The translations under genes and the position numbers were made by a program. 64,000 nucleotides of DNA from an uncultured Pseudoteredinibacter sp. (lineage in GTDB: Bacteria > Pseudomonadota > Gammaproteobacteria > Pseudomonadales > Cellvibrionaceae). Shown one piece after another: positions 17,739 through 24,850 of the stretch (positions within the stretch are counted from its first letter, which is position 1; every line of letters begins with the position of its first letter). The notes under the pieces were generated by a model that made no database searches, was not told the origin of the DNA, and saw only the letters and a program-made list of their open reading frames with translations. The stretch is taken from contig NZ_CANMSS010000004.1 in the NCBI RefSeq assembly GCF_947500695.1, positions 62,001 to 126,000 on the forward strand, given 5' to 3'.

Positions 17739-19091
17739 CTATTTGATACCAGCGTCGATGCCACCATTGTAAAACTTTTTCAGGCTCTTCCAACAGTCTG
17801 GATATTTGTGTTGGCGTAGCGGGCCTTCGAGGGCAAACTTGCTGACATTGAAGGCGTAGCGAGATTCAAACATAAAGGCCATGGTGTCTTTGTAGCGTAC
17901 CGGTTCCAGCTCTGCTGTACTGGCCTTTTCAAATACCGCCGCTTCTGGCCCATGGGGCGACATACTGTTATGCAAGCTACAGCCGCCTGGGGTGAAACCG
18001 TCCTCTTTGGCATCGTAGACGCCTTCAATGAGGCCCATAAACTCACTCATTACATTGCGGTGATACCAAGGTGGGCGGAAGGTATCTTCGGCCACCATCC
18101 AGCGCGGTGGGAAGATAACAAAATCCAAGTTTGCCACGCCAGGCGCGCCTGATGCTGAAGTCAGCACTGTGAAAATTGACGGATCGGGGTGATCGAAGCT
18201 GACCGTATTCATGACATTAAAGCGGGCCAACTCATAGCGACAGGGGGCGCTTGTTCCGACCCAAGCGACAACATCAAGTGGCGAGTGAGATATATCACAG
18301 CGGTAATAGTGGCCGCCGTATTTGGTCACTAGCTCGAAATTACCCTCAATATCTTCGAAGGCCGCAGTGGGGTATTGGAAGTCGCGGTCGTTGGCATAGC
18401 CATTGGCGCCGACTGGGCCACGCTCTGGCAGCTCCAATAGCGAGCCATAGTTTTCGCAGATGTATCCGCGCGCTTGGCCCTCTGGTAGCTCAACTTTAAA
18501 CTTCATGCCTCTTGGGATAACGGCGATATAGCCGCTGGGAACATGGAGTTTTCCGCATTCGGTAAACAGCAATAAAGAGCCTTGTTGAGGCACGATCAGC
18601 AGTTCACCATCGGCATTGCAAAAAAAGCGGCCAGCCATATCTTGGTTAGCGCAAAAGGTATGAACAGCGACGCCACTTTGGCCAGCGGCGCTGCCGTTGG
18701 CGGCCATGGTCACCCAGCTATCGATAAAATCGGTAGCGTCAGAGGGCATTGCTGGTGCGTCCCAGCGCATCATGCTCGGTGGTGTAACAACCTCATCTAT
18801 GGGGGCTGTGCGCACCCAATCTTGGGCTTTACAAGCTAAGGCCTGATATTCACCTTGGACTACAGATGGTCGAATGCGATACATCCAAGTGCGACGATTG
18901 TGAGCTCTTGGCGCGGTGAATGCCGTGCTGCTAAATTGCTCGGCGTATAAACCATAGGCGACCTTTTGTGGGCTAAATTGTCCTTGGGGGAGGGCGCCAG
19001 CAAGGGCTTCGCTTTCGTGTTCATTACCGAAACCATGGAGGTACTGTAAATCTTCAAGCTTACTTGGTGTTTGGCTGGTAGTCTGACTCAT
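17739..19091 (-). CDS. hmgA: Homogentisate 1,2-dioxygenase
   Basis: Fe(II) extradiol-type dioxygenase that opens the ring of homogentisate to maleylacetoacetate. 450 residues with the three iron ligands in the conserved setting: His344 (WYHRN), Glu350 (SEFMG) and His380 (SPHGPE), with the same 6 and 36 residue separations as in the human enzyme. The N-terminal GFGNEHESEALAGALP block is also diagnostic. It lies 20 bp after the DUF2783 gene and upstream of fahA. No 4-hydroxyphenylpyruvate dioxygenase or tyrosine aminotransferase gene accompanies it, which suggests homogentisate is fed from hydroxyphenylacetate instead (inference). Confidence 0.97.
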   Translation of the reverse strand: MSQTTSQTPSKLEDLQYLHGFGNEHESEALAGALPQGQFSPQKVAYGLYAEQFSSTAFTAPRAHNRRTWMYRIRPSVVQGEYQALACKAQDWVRTAPIDEVVTPPSMMRWDAPAMPSDATDFIDSWVTMAANGSAAGQSGVAVHTFCANQDMAGRFFCNADGELLIVPQQGSLLLFTECGKLHVPSGYIAVIPRGMKFKVELPEGQARGYICENYGSLLELPERGPVGANGYANDRDFQYPTAAFEDIEGNFELVTKYGGHYYRCDISHSPLDVVAWVGTSAPCRYELARFNVMNTVSFDHPDPSIFTVLTSASGAPGVANLDFVIFPPRWMVAEDTFRPPWYHRNVMSEFMGLIEGVYDAKEDGFTPGGCSLHNSMSPHGPEAAVFEKASTAELEPVRYKDTMAFMFESRYAFNVSKFALEGPLRQHKYPDCWKSLKKFYNGGIDAGIK

Positions 19092-19111
19092 TGTGGCAGT
19101 TCCGGTTGAAA

Positions 19112-19309
19112 TTATTGTTCAAGCTGGGCGGCAATATCTAAAGCTTCCAGTAAAACCTGCTTATCGCCAATGTGATTAGCTAACAGCAAAATCAGTCTGG
19201 CATTTAGCCGTTCACTGTCTGCAGTGCTTAATTCCCGGTGAACATCGGTTAGCGCGGCATAAAATGCATCGGCATCGCTGAAGTGGTTTTCGGTGATTAA
19301 TTTACTCAT
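19112..19309 (-). CDS. DUF2783 small protein
   Basis: 65 residues from the ATG at 19309, preceded on the minus strand by GGAGAA. A GTG nine codons upstream also lies in frame but falls in a tandem duplication. The segment FYAALTDVHRELS followed by LNARLILLLANHIGD is the hallmark of DUF2783, a small helical protein usually encoded beside FAD-dependent aromatic hydroxylases. It sits between the hydroxylase (gap 35 bp) and hmgA (gap 20 bp), so it is probably an accessory or assembly partner of the hydroxylase; its biochemical role is unknown. Confidence 0.82.
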   Translation of the reverse strand: MSKLITENHFSDADAFYAALTDVHRELSTADSERLNARLILLLANHIGDKQVLLEALDIAAQLEQ

Positions 19310-19314
19310 GCTGT

Positions 19315-19340
19315 ATTCTCCACTTAAATTCTCCACTTAA
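19315..19340. repeat. 13-bp perfect tandem duplication carrying the DUF2783 ribosome-binding site
   Basis: The unit ATTCTCCACTTAA occurs twice head to tail (19315-19327 and 19328-19340). On the minus strand each copy contains GGAGAA, so the mRNA has two Shine-Dalgarno-like sites in front of the DUF2783 start at 19309; only the proximal one is well spaced. Confidence 0.9.
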
Positions 19341-19344
19341 GCCT

Positions 19345-20991
19345 TTAAGGATTTTCTTGGGCGCTTTGATATCCTAAAGCGCGCTGTAAGGCGTTATTGA
19401 CTTGCTCGCGGTTCAATTGCTTGAACTTGGCAGCAACATATTGATCAGGACGAATAAGATAGCCTTGTCCGCCACTTATACAATAGCGTTCTGCAAGCAT
19501 ACCCTCTTTATCTTCAAGCTCGCGGCTATCAAGCAATACTAAATCATCGCTGATGGCTGCCAAGGCTTTAAGCTCATCGTTATCGATCCCTTCGCCGTTG
19601 TACAGCAAGACAAAGCGATTACCCAGTTGCTCCAGCAGCCAGCTGTCTTTGCCATTGATACGAATTGGGGCGTCAAGACAAACAAAGCCTGGAGCGATAC
19701 CCGCATCGAAGCCGGTATTTAAAGCAGAGCTTTTAGTGATCAAGCTGGAATGCTGATAGTCGCAAGGCATGGACAAGCGGCCGCTATTCACTAAGCTGCG
19801 TGCGAAGGGATAATGCTTCGCAAGGCGCAATGTCTCATCTCGAAAGACTCGCGAGATATCATTTTTGGGGGTGATAAAGTCGGTAGCGCGGGTCGAGTTT
19901 AAGATGTTCTCGGCGGCGCCATGTTGACGCTCTTCATTATAACTTTCGATTAAAGTGGCCGGCGCTTGCCCCTTGAGTACGCGAGCTAGTTTCCAGGATA
20001 GGTTTTCAACACTTTGGACACCGCCATTGGCGCCGCGGGCGCCAAAAGGTGATACCTGGTGCGCAGCGTCGCCCATAAAGATCACGCGATTATGAATAAA
20101 ATCGTCCATTTTGCGGCATTGGAAGGTATACACGCTGGCCCATTCGAGCTCGAACTCCACGTCCTTACCCAGCATGGCTTCGATGCGCGGGCGGATCTTG
20201 GCTTCCTGCTTTTCCTCTTCTGGGTCGGCATCCCAGCCCAGCTGAAAATCAATACGCCACACATCGTCAGCTTGTTTGTGTAACAGTACAGACTGGTTGG
20301 GGTGAAACTCTGGGTCGAACCAAAACCAACGCTCGGTGGGAAAGTCGGCTTTCATGACAACATCAGCAATTAAAAAGCGATCCTGGAACACTTGGCCTTT
20401 GCTTTCTAGGCCAAGCTCAGTGCGAATCTTTGAGTTGGCGCCGTCAGCGACCAATAGATAGTCACAGCTTAATGCATACACTCCCTCTTCAGTTTCTACT
20501 TTGAGCTGATTGTCTTCAGAGCTGCTATCCAGTTCTACCAGCTTGTGCATCCAGCGTAGATCAATCAAAGGCTCTTTGGCTATTTGATTAACCATATACT
20601 CTTCAAAGTAATACTGCTGCAGATTGATAAAGGCCGGCAGCTTATGGCCGCTCTCGGGCAGTAAATCGAATTCATAAACTTTCTCTTGTTTAAAGAACAC
20701 CTTGCCTTTCTGCCAAGTGACGCCTTTTTCAACCATTGGCTGGGCGCAGCCATAGCGATCCATGATCTCCAGTGTTCGCTTTGAGAAGCATATGGCTCGA
20801 GAGCCCACGCTTACCGTGTTGTTGTCATCAAGGATGATGGATGCTTGGCCTTGCTTGGCCAAATCTAAAGCGGCGGCCATACCGCAGGGTCCTGCACCAA
20901 TAATGATGACGGGGTGGTGTACTGGCTGCTGCGCCTCTTGATCTGCGCTTTTGCGGTATGGATATATCGGATTGCTATAGGTTTTCTGCAT
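19345..20991 (-). CDS. FAD-dependent aromatic hydroxylase (MhpA-like), candidate hydroxyphenylacetate hydroxylase
   Basis: Group A flavoprotein monooxygenase expected to hydroxylate an aromatic ring using NAD(P)H and O2. 548 residues from the ATG at 20991. The FAD Rossmann motif GAGPCG is at residues 32-37. The GD motif (VIFMGDAAHQVSPFGARGANGG) and a C-terminal thioredoxin-like region follow, as in MhpA/PHBH relatives. An upstream in-frame start at 21144 would add 51 residues with no flavoprotein similarity, across dyad-rich sequence, so it is rejected. First gene of the homogentisate operon. Context suggests it makes homogentisate from 4- or 3-hydroxyphenylacetate, an inference that sequence alone cannot settle. 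Confidence 0.87.
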   Translation of the reverse strand: MQKTYSNPIYPYRKSADQEAQQPVHHPVIIIGAGPCGMAAALDLAKQGQASIILDDNNTVSVGSRAICFSKRTLEIMDRYGCAQPMVEKGVTWQKGKVFFKQEKVYEFDLLPESGHKLPAFINLQQYYFEEYMVNQIAKEPLIDLRWMHKLVELDSSSEDNQLKVETEEGVYALSCDYLLVADGANSKIRTELGLESKGQVFQDRFLIADVVMKADFPTERWFWFDPEFHPNQSVLLHKQADDVWRIDFQLGWDADPEEEKQEAKIRPRIEAMLGKDVEFELEWASVYTFQCRKMDDFIHNRVIFMGDAAHQVSPFGARGANGGVQSVENLSWKLARVLKGQAPATLIESYNEERQHGAAENILNSTRATDFITPKNDISRVFRDETLRLAKHYPFARSLVNSGRLSMPCDYQHSSLITKSSALNTGFDAGIAPGFVCLDAPIRINGKDSWLLEQLGNRFVLLYNGEGIDNDELKALAAISDDLVLLDSRELEDKEGMLAERYCISGGQGYLIRPDQYVAAKFKQLNREQVNNALQRALGYQSAQENP

Positions 20992-21083
20992 TTTCTCGGC
21001 CACTGTCTGCGGGCAATCTGCCCTTATTGTGCAAGGAGATACCACCAAGCCCTGTCTCTTTATAAGATATTTACAGGGAATTG

Positions 21084-21110
21084 ATTGATTTTCATCAATT
21101 GTTTCAATTG
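21084..21110. promoter_or_regulatory. Overlapping dyads, candidate operator upstream of the hydroxylase operon
   Basis: ATTGAT-TTTC-ATCAAT (21084-21099) overlaps CAATTG-TTT-CAATTG (21096-21110). The pair lies about 95-120 bp upstream of the hydroxylase start, a suitable place for a regulator of the homogentisate operon. The regulator gene is not in the window. Confidence 0.4.
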
Positions 21111-21264
21111 AGACGAATATATCTCTGAATGATGATGTTATCAAGGCTTTGATGGTTGAAAGCTGGCTTAATGGATAATTATTGGTTGTTATTGAAACTA
21201 GTTGTGTTATCTTGCAGGGCTTGAGTAAGGCTGTTGCGCTGAGTTGACGGCCTGATCAGATCTC

Positions 21265-21290
21265 TTGTCTATGGTTTTTGCCATGGACAA
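21265..21290. promoter_or_regulatory. 10-bp inverted repeat upstream of the MBL-fold gene
   Basis: TTGTCTATGG-N6-CCATGGACAA, nine of ten positions complementary and the tenth a possible G-U pair, ends 44 bp before the MBL-fold start at 21335. It may be an operator or a 5'-leader hairpin. Confidence 0.45.
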
Positions 21291-21334
21291 TCTAGCAGTG
21301 ATAACAGATAAAACGACAATCGTAAGGTGCAGCC

Positions 21335-22297
21335 ATGGCTAAAAAACCCTTTGCCTCATCCGCCGACCTAGGCGACAAACAAGAAACCCTCGAAGTACTA
21401 GCTGAAGGCGTCTATGCCCTGACTGCTGAGGGGGATCCCAATGTAGGCGCATTTGAAGCTGAAGATTTTATTATTGCCTTTGAAGCCCGTGCGACTCCTA
21501 AAGCTGCCAACGATTGGCTGGAGCAACTGCGCGAGCATACTCAAAAGCCGGTTAAGTACTTGGTGCTTTCACACTATCACGCTGTACGTGTTTTGGGTGC
21601 AAGTGCTTACGGTGCAGAATCTATCATCGCCCATGAAAAGACCAAGTTCTTGATCGAAGAGCGTGGTATGCAGGATTGGGCCAGTGAATACGGCCGCATG
21701 CCTCGATTGTTCCGCGAACCTGACGATATTCCAGGTTTAACTCATCCTGATTTGGTGTTTAACGATCGTATGGAAATCCCTTTGGGGGGAGATCGCGGCA
21801 GCTTGATCTTGGAATATTGTGGTCGTGGCCATACCGCAGGCGACATTGTGGCTTGGTTGCCAAAACAAAAAGTATTGTTTGCCGGCGATTTGGTAGAAGC
21901 CGCGGCGGCTTTATATACCGGTGATGCCTTCCACTTTGATTGGGCGAATGAAACTCTTGATAAAGTTAAAGCCTATGAAGCCGAGGTACTGATCGGTGGT
22001 CGTGGTGCTGTGGCTCATGGCCGCGAAGCGGTCGATGCGGCAATTGAGCAAACCCGCGGTTTCCTAAATGGTATGATCGAAAAAGTCGGAGAAGTTCATA
22101 AGCGTGGCGGCACTTTAAAAGAAGCCTTCTTGGCTACTCATGAGCATTTAGAGCCTAAGTTTGGCATGTGGCCAATCTTTGAGCACTGCTTGCCTTTCGA
22201 TGTTCAGCGTTTGTGGGACGAATTTGATGGTATTGATTGGCCACGCATCTGGACAGATGAGCGTGACCAAGAGGTTTGGGATCAATTGCAAGACTAA
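21335..22297 (+). CDS. Metallo-beta-lactamase-fold protein with degenerate metal motif
   Basis: 320 residues, no signal peptide, so cytoplasmic. The MBL fold is shown by LSHYHAVRVLGAS (80-90), GRGHTAGD (His166, Asp170) and LFAGDLVE (Asp185). The canonical HxHxDH reads His80-x-His82-x-Val84-Arg85, so the Asp and His that bind the second metal are missing; a one-metal or non-hydrolytic protein is possible. It is transcribed divergently from the aromatic hydroxylase-DUF2783-hmgA-fahA-maiA operon, which suggests a role in the same pathway, for example a thioester or lactone step or a regulatory function. Substrate unknown. It is followed by a strong terminator. Confidence 0.82.
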   Translation: MAKKPFASSADLGDKQETLEVLAEGVYALTAEGDPNVGAFEAEDFIIAFEARATPKAANDWLEQLREHTQKPVKYLVLSHYHAVRVLGASAYGAESIIAHEKTKFLIEERGMQDWASEYGRMPRLFREPDDIPGLTHPDLVFNDRMEIPLGGDRGSLILEYCGRGHTAGDIVAWLPKQKVLFAGDLVEAAAALYTGDAFHFDWANETLDKVKAYEAEVLIGGRGAVAHGREAVDAAIEQTRGFLNGMIEKVGEVHKRGGTLKEAFLATHEHLEPKFGMWPIFEHCLPFDVQRLWDEFDGIDWPRIWTDERDQEVWDQLQD

Positions 22298-22322
22298 ACT
22301 GGTCTCCATCCGCTAAAACATC

Positions 22323-22350
22323 AAAACCCGGCTAAATAGCCGGGTTTTTT
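22323..22350 (+). terminator. Rho-independent terminator after the MBL-fold gene
   Basis: AACCCGGCT-AAAT-AGCCGGGTT followed by a T-run (22345-22350), 26 bp after the stop codon. Strong GC stem with a good T-tract. Confidence 0.9.
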
Positions 22351-22822
22351 ATGGTGCCGTTGATGGTGAACTTATTGTTGTCTTAAAACTACTCTTCGTT
22401 AAAGCTCTAAGTGCCTGATGCAGGCTGCGTAGAAACCAAGATATTGTTAAATTCCATTAATTCGCAAAAAATAATTTAAAAATAAATTTCCATATTTATT
22501 TCGAATGCCCCAAATAACTTTTTTACATAATTTCCGAAAAATCTGAATTATTGTTAAAAAGTTTTTCCCCGATATTTTTTTACTGAATCGAAGCTGAACT
22601 TTGTTGCTGTACGCGATGAAAGATCGGCTAAGCAGGTCCAATCCATTTGGCTTAGATTAAGGTTTAGGGTCGTTATAATTGCGCCCGCCAACTCGGCTGG
22701 TGCTGGACTAAAAATACTCATACGGAAAATGAGCATTTGTTTTTGAAGGGTCTGCACGGAACGCAATGACACTCAAGGGTATATGAGTGTTCAGGGTGAA
22801 AATTCGATATGGGAATAAGAAA
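22351..22822. other. AT-rich intergenic region before the modular lipoprotein gene
   Basis: About 470 bp without a credible gene. The stretch 22440-22590 is strikingly AT-rich with many A- and T-tracts, unlike its flanks, and the last 200 bases return to normal composition. It probably holds the promoter of the lipoprotein gene; short frames on the minus strand here look accidental. Confidence 0.5.
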
Positions 22823-24364
22823 ATGTATACAAAAAAACTTGCATTAACCGCTACCTTGCTTTCGCTAGGGGCCTGCTCCTCAGTGCAGCAAGATTTTAGT
22901 CAGGAAAACGCTGAGCTTAAAGAGCGTTTAAAAGAGCAGCAGTTTAGCCTAGAGCAGCGTGAGCAGCGTATTACTGATCTTAACGCTGAGTTAAGTGCTG
23001 CACGTACCAGTGGTACGCAAAATTCTCAAATAGCTTTGACGGATTCATTATTGCCGCCTAATGCAAAATCAGGCGAGTGCTATGCGCGAGTTTGGGTGGA
23101 GCCGCAGTACCGCACAATTACTGAAAGCTATGTGGCACGCGAAGCATCTGAAGAAGTTAGCATTCAGCCAGCTGTTTACGACTGGGATGTGAAAAGCGTA
23201 TTGGTTAAAGAAGCCAGTGAAAAGCGTATCGCCATTCCAGCTGAGTATGGTTTTGAAGAGCAAACGATTAAAGTTTCTGATGGTGTTCGTCAGTGGCGTA
23301 CCAAGCTTGCTGGCTCAGCGCCAAAAGCCAATCAGAGCACTCTAGAGGCCGCTCGTCGCGGTGGCATCAATCTAGACACTGCGCCAGTAAACAGTTGTTA
23401 TCATGAGCACTATATCGCGCCGGAATACACCTACGAGACAGAGCGAGTACTAGTAAGCGAAGCCTCTGAAAAAATCGAGATGAGTGAACCGGTTTTTGAA
23501 ACGGTAGAAGAGCGCGTGTTGGTTAAAGAGGCCACTACTAAGTTGATTACTGTGCCAGCAACTTATGAAACTGTATCCGAGCAGGTTTTAGACAAACCTG
23601 CACACACAGTTTGGAAAAAAGGTACGGGTCCAATTCAGCGCATTGATGCGGCAACGGGCGAAATTATGTGTTTGGTTGAGGTTCCTGCAACCTATAAAGC
23701 GGTTAGTCGTCGTGTGCTAAAAACGGCCGCTACAACTCAAACTGTTGAAGTGCCAGCTGAATACAAAACAGTAAAAGTGCGTCGTCAGGTAAGCGCAGCG
23801 CAGGAAAATCGTATTAGCATTCCAGCAAAATATAAGGATGTTAAAAAGCGTGTTTTGGCTAAAGATGGTTCTTATGTATGGCATGAAGTTCATGATAAAA
23901 CCATGAGCAAGGAATCTCGTACCGGTCAGCAAATTTGTTTGACAGAAGAGGCTCCACAGTACAAAACTGTTAAGCGCCGGGTGGTAACTAAAGCGGCTGG
24001 ATTCCGTACTGAAACCATTCCAGCTGTTTACAAAGATGTGAAAGTTCGCAAGCTGGTATCAGCGGCCAAAGAAATTCGTAATGTAATCCCTGCGATTGAG
24101 AAAACCGTTTCTCGTCAAGAGTTGCTGAAAAAAGGTCAAATGGAATGGCGAAGCATTCTTTGTGAAACCAATATGACCACTGACCGCTTGCGTCAAATTC
24201 AGGTAGCTCTAGATGAGCGCGGTTACAATCCAGGTAAGGTTGATGGTGTGATCGGTCGCGAAACCATGGAAGCGGTTAATAAGTTCCAGCGTGATAAAGA
24301 TCTGCCGGTTGATCGTTATCTAAATATCGAAACCCTGCAAGCATTGGGTGTGTCTGCCAAGTAA
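22823..24364 (+). CDS. Modular repeat lipoprotein with C-terminal peptidoglycan-binding domain
   Basis: 513 residues from the ATG at 22823. A GTG at 22787 would only add a non-signal extension. The signal peptide ends in the lipobox LSLGAC. A coiled stretch (about 25-60) precedes four related modules bounded by Cys86, Cys192, Cys283, Cys372 and Cys447. Each carries alternating strands of the types IPAxYxxVxxRVL and VPAxYxxV, and a Trp near the module end (as in VWKKG, YVWHEV, MEWRS). Residues ~450-510 are a PG_binding_1 domain (VALDERGYNPGKVDGVIGR and the following ETMEAVNKFQ). It is likely an outer-membrane lipoprotein that grips peptidoglycan. The function of the repeats is not known to me. 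It stands as a single gene with its own terminator. Confidence 0.85.
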   Translation: MYTKKLALTATLLSLGACSSVQQDFSQENAELKERLKEQQFSLEQREQRITDLNAELSAARTSGTQNSQIALTDSLLPPNAKSGECYARVWVEPQYRTITESYVAREASEEVSIQPAVYDWDVKSVLVKEASEKRIAIPAEYGFEEQTIKVSDGVRQWRTKLAGSAPKANQSTLEAARRGGINLDTAPVNSCYHEHYIAPEYTYETERVLVSEASEKIEMSEPVFETVEERVLVKEATTKLITVPATYETVSEQVLDKPAHTVWKKGTGPIQRIDAATGEIMCLVEVPATYKAVSRRVLKTAATTQTVEVPAEYKTVKVRRQVSAAQENRISIPAKYKDVKKRVLAKDGSYVWHEVHDKTMSKESRTGQQICLTEEAPQYKTVKRRVVTKAAGFRTETIPAVYKDVKVRKLVSAAKEIRNVIPAIEKTVSRQELLKKGQMEWRSILCETNMTTDRLRQIQVALDERGYNPGKVDGVIGRETMEAVNKFQRDKDLPVDRYLNIETLQALGVSAK

Positions 24365-24399
24365 GCTCCCAATAGGCTCTTGCACTGTGTATAGAGCCA

Positions 24400-24435
24400 A
24401 AGCCCTGGTCTATCGTGGCCAGGGCTTTATTTGTT
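24400..24435 (+). terminator. Rho-independent terminator after the modular lipoprotein gene
   Basis: AAGCCCTGG-N10-CCAGGGCTT followed by TATTTGTTTTT, 36 bp past the stop. Confidence 0.85.
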
Positions 24436-24850
24436 TTTACTAGGGTCGAATTAGTATTAACAGACTCTAATGCAGGCCTGTGCAATTCTCAAATCTTCAA
24501 GCTGATCTCGAAAATCTATAAAAATCATAGGCTTAAATTGATTTTAAAACAGTTGTTTTAATTTTTTCTGTTAAAAAGTGAATTAACTTTTCCCTTAGGT
24601 TCCATTTTTCTTTTCCCTCTGGTGCAAGAAATTGATTCTTGTCAAAGCGTAAACTGCTGTACATGGTAAGCAAAAGGGCATAAACCATAACAGCCAGCCC
24701 CGATGTTTTCCGCGACAAACCGAGCTCAGCAACGATAACAATAGGTGAGCCTTTGTCTTTTAAAGCCGAGTCCAGTCTTCAAGCTGTAGCCTGAGTCCCC
24801 TCTGGATTTCGCAAAAATCATAACAACACTTTGGGATTTGTGAGGAAGCT
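24436..24850. other. Intergenic region upstream of the TonB receptor gene
   Basis: About 415 bp. A 61-codon minus-strand frame at 24533-24718 is too short and unsupported to call. The region must hold the promoter for the receptor-sulfatase-dehydrogenase run; I saw no clear operator. An AGGAAG ribosome-binding site precedes the start at 24851. Confidence 0.45.

Larger units (their letters stand above)
20992..21334. other. Divergent intergenic region between the hydroxylase operon and the MBL-fold gene
   Basis: 343 bp without a credible gene. It contains two groups of dyads (21084-21110 and 21265-21290, listed separately) and presumably both divergent promoters. I could not place convincing -35/-10 or sigma-54 elements. 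Confidence 0.6.

Noticed and set aside
20992..21144. 51-residue N-terminal extension of the FAD hydroxylase
   Set aside because: The sequence has no flavoprotein similarity and overlaps the dyad cluster; the Met at 20991 fits homologue starts better.
24533..24718. 61-codon minus-strand frame upstream of the TonB receptor
   Set aside because: Short, no ribosome-binding site or recognisable family, and it lies in a probable promoter region.
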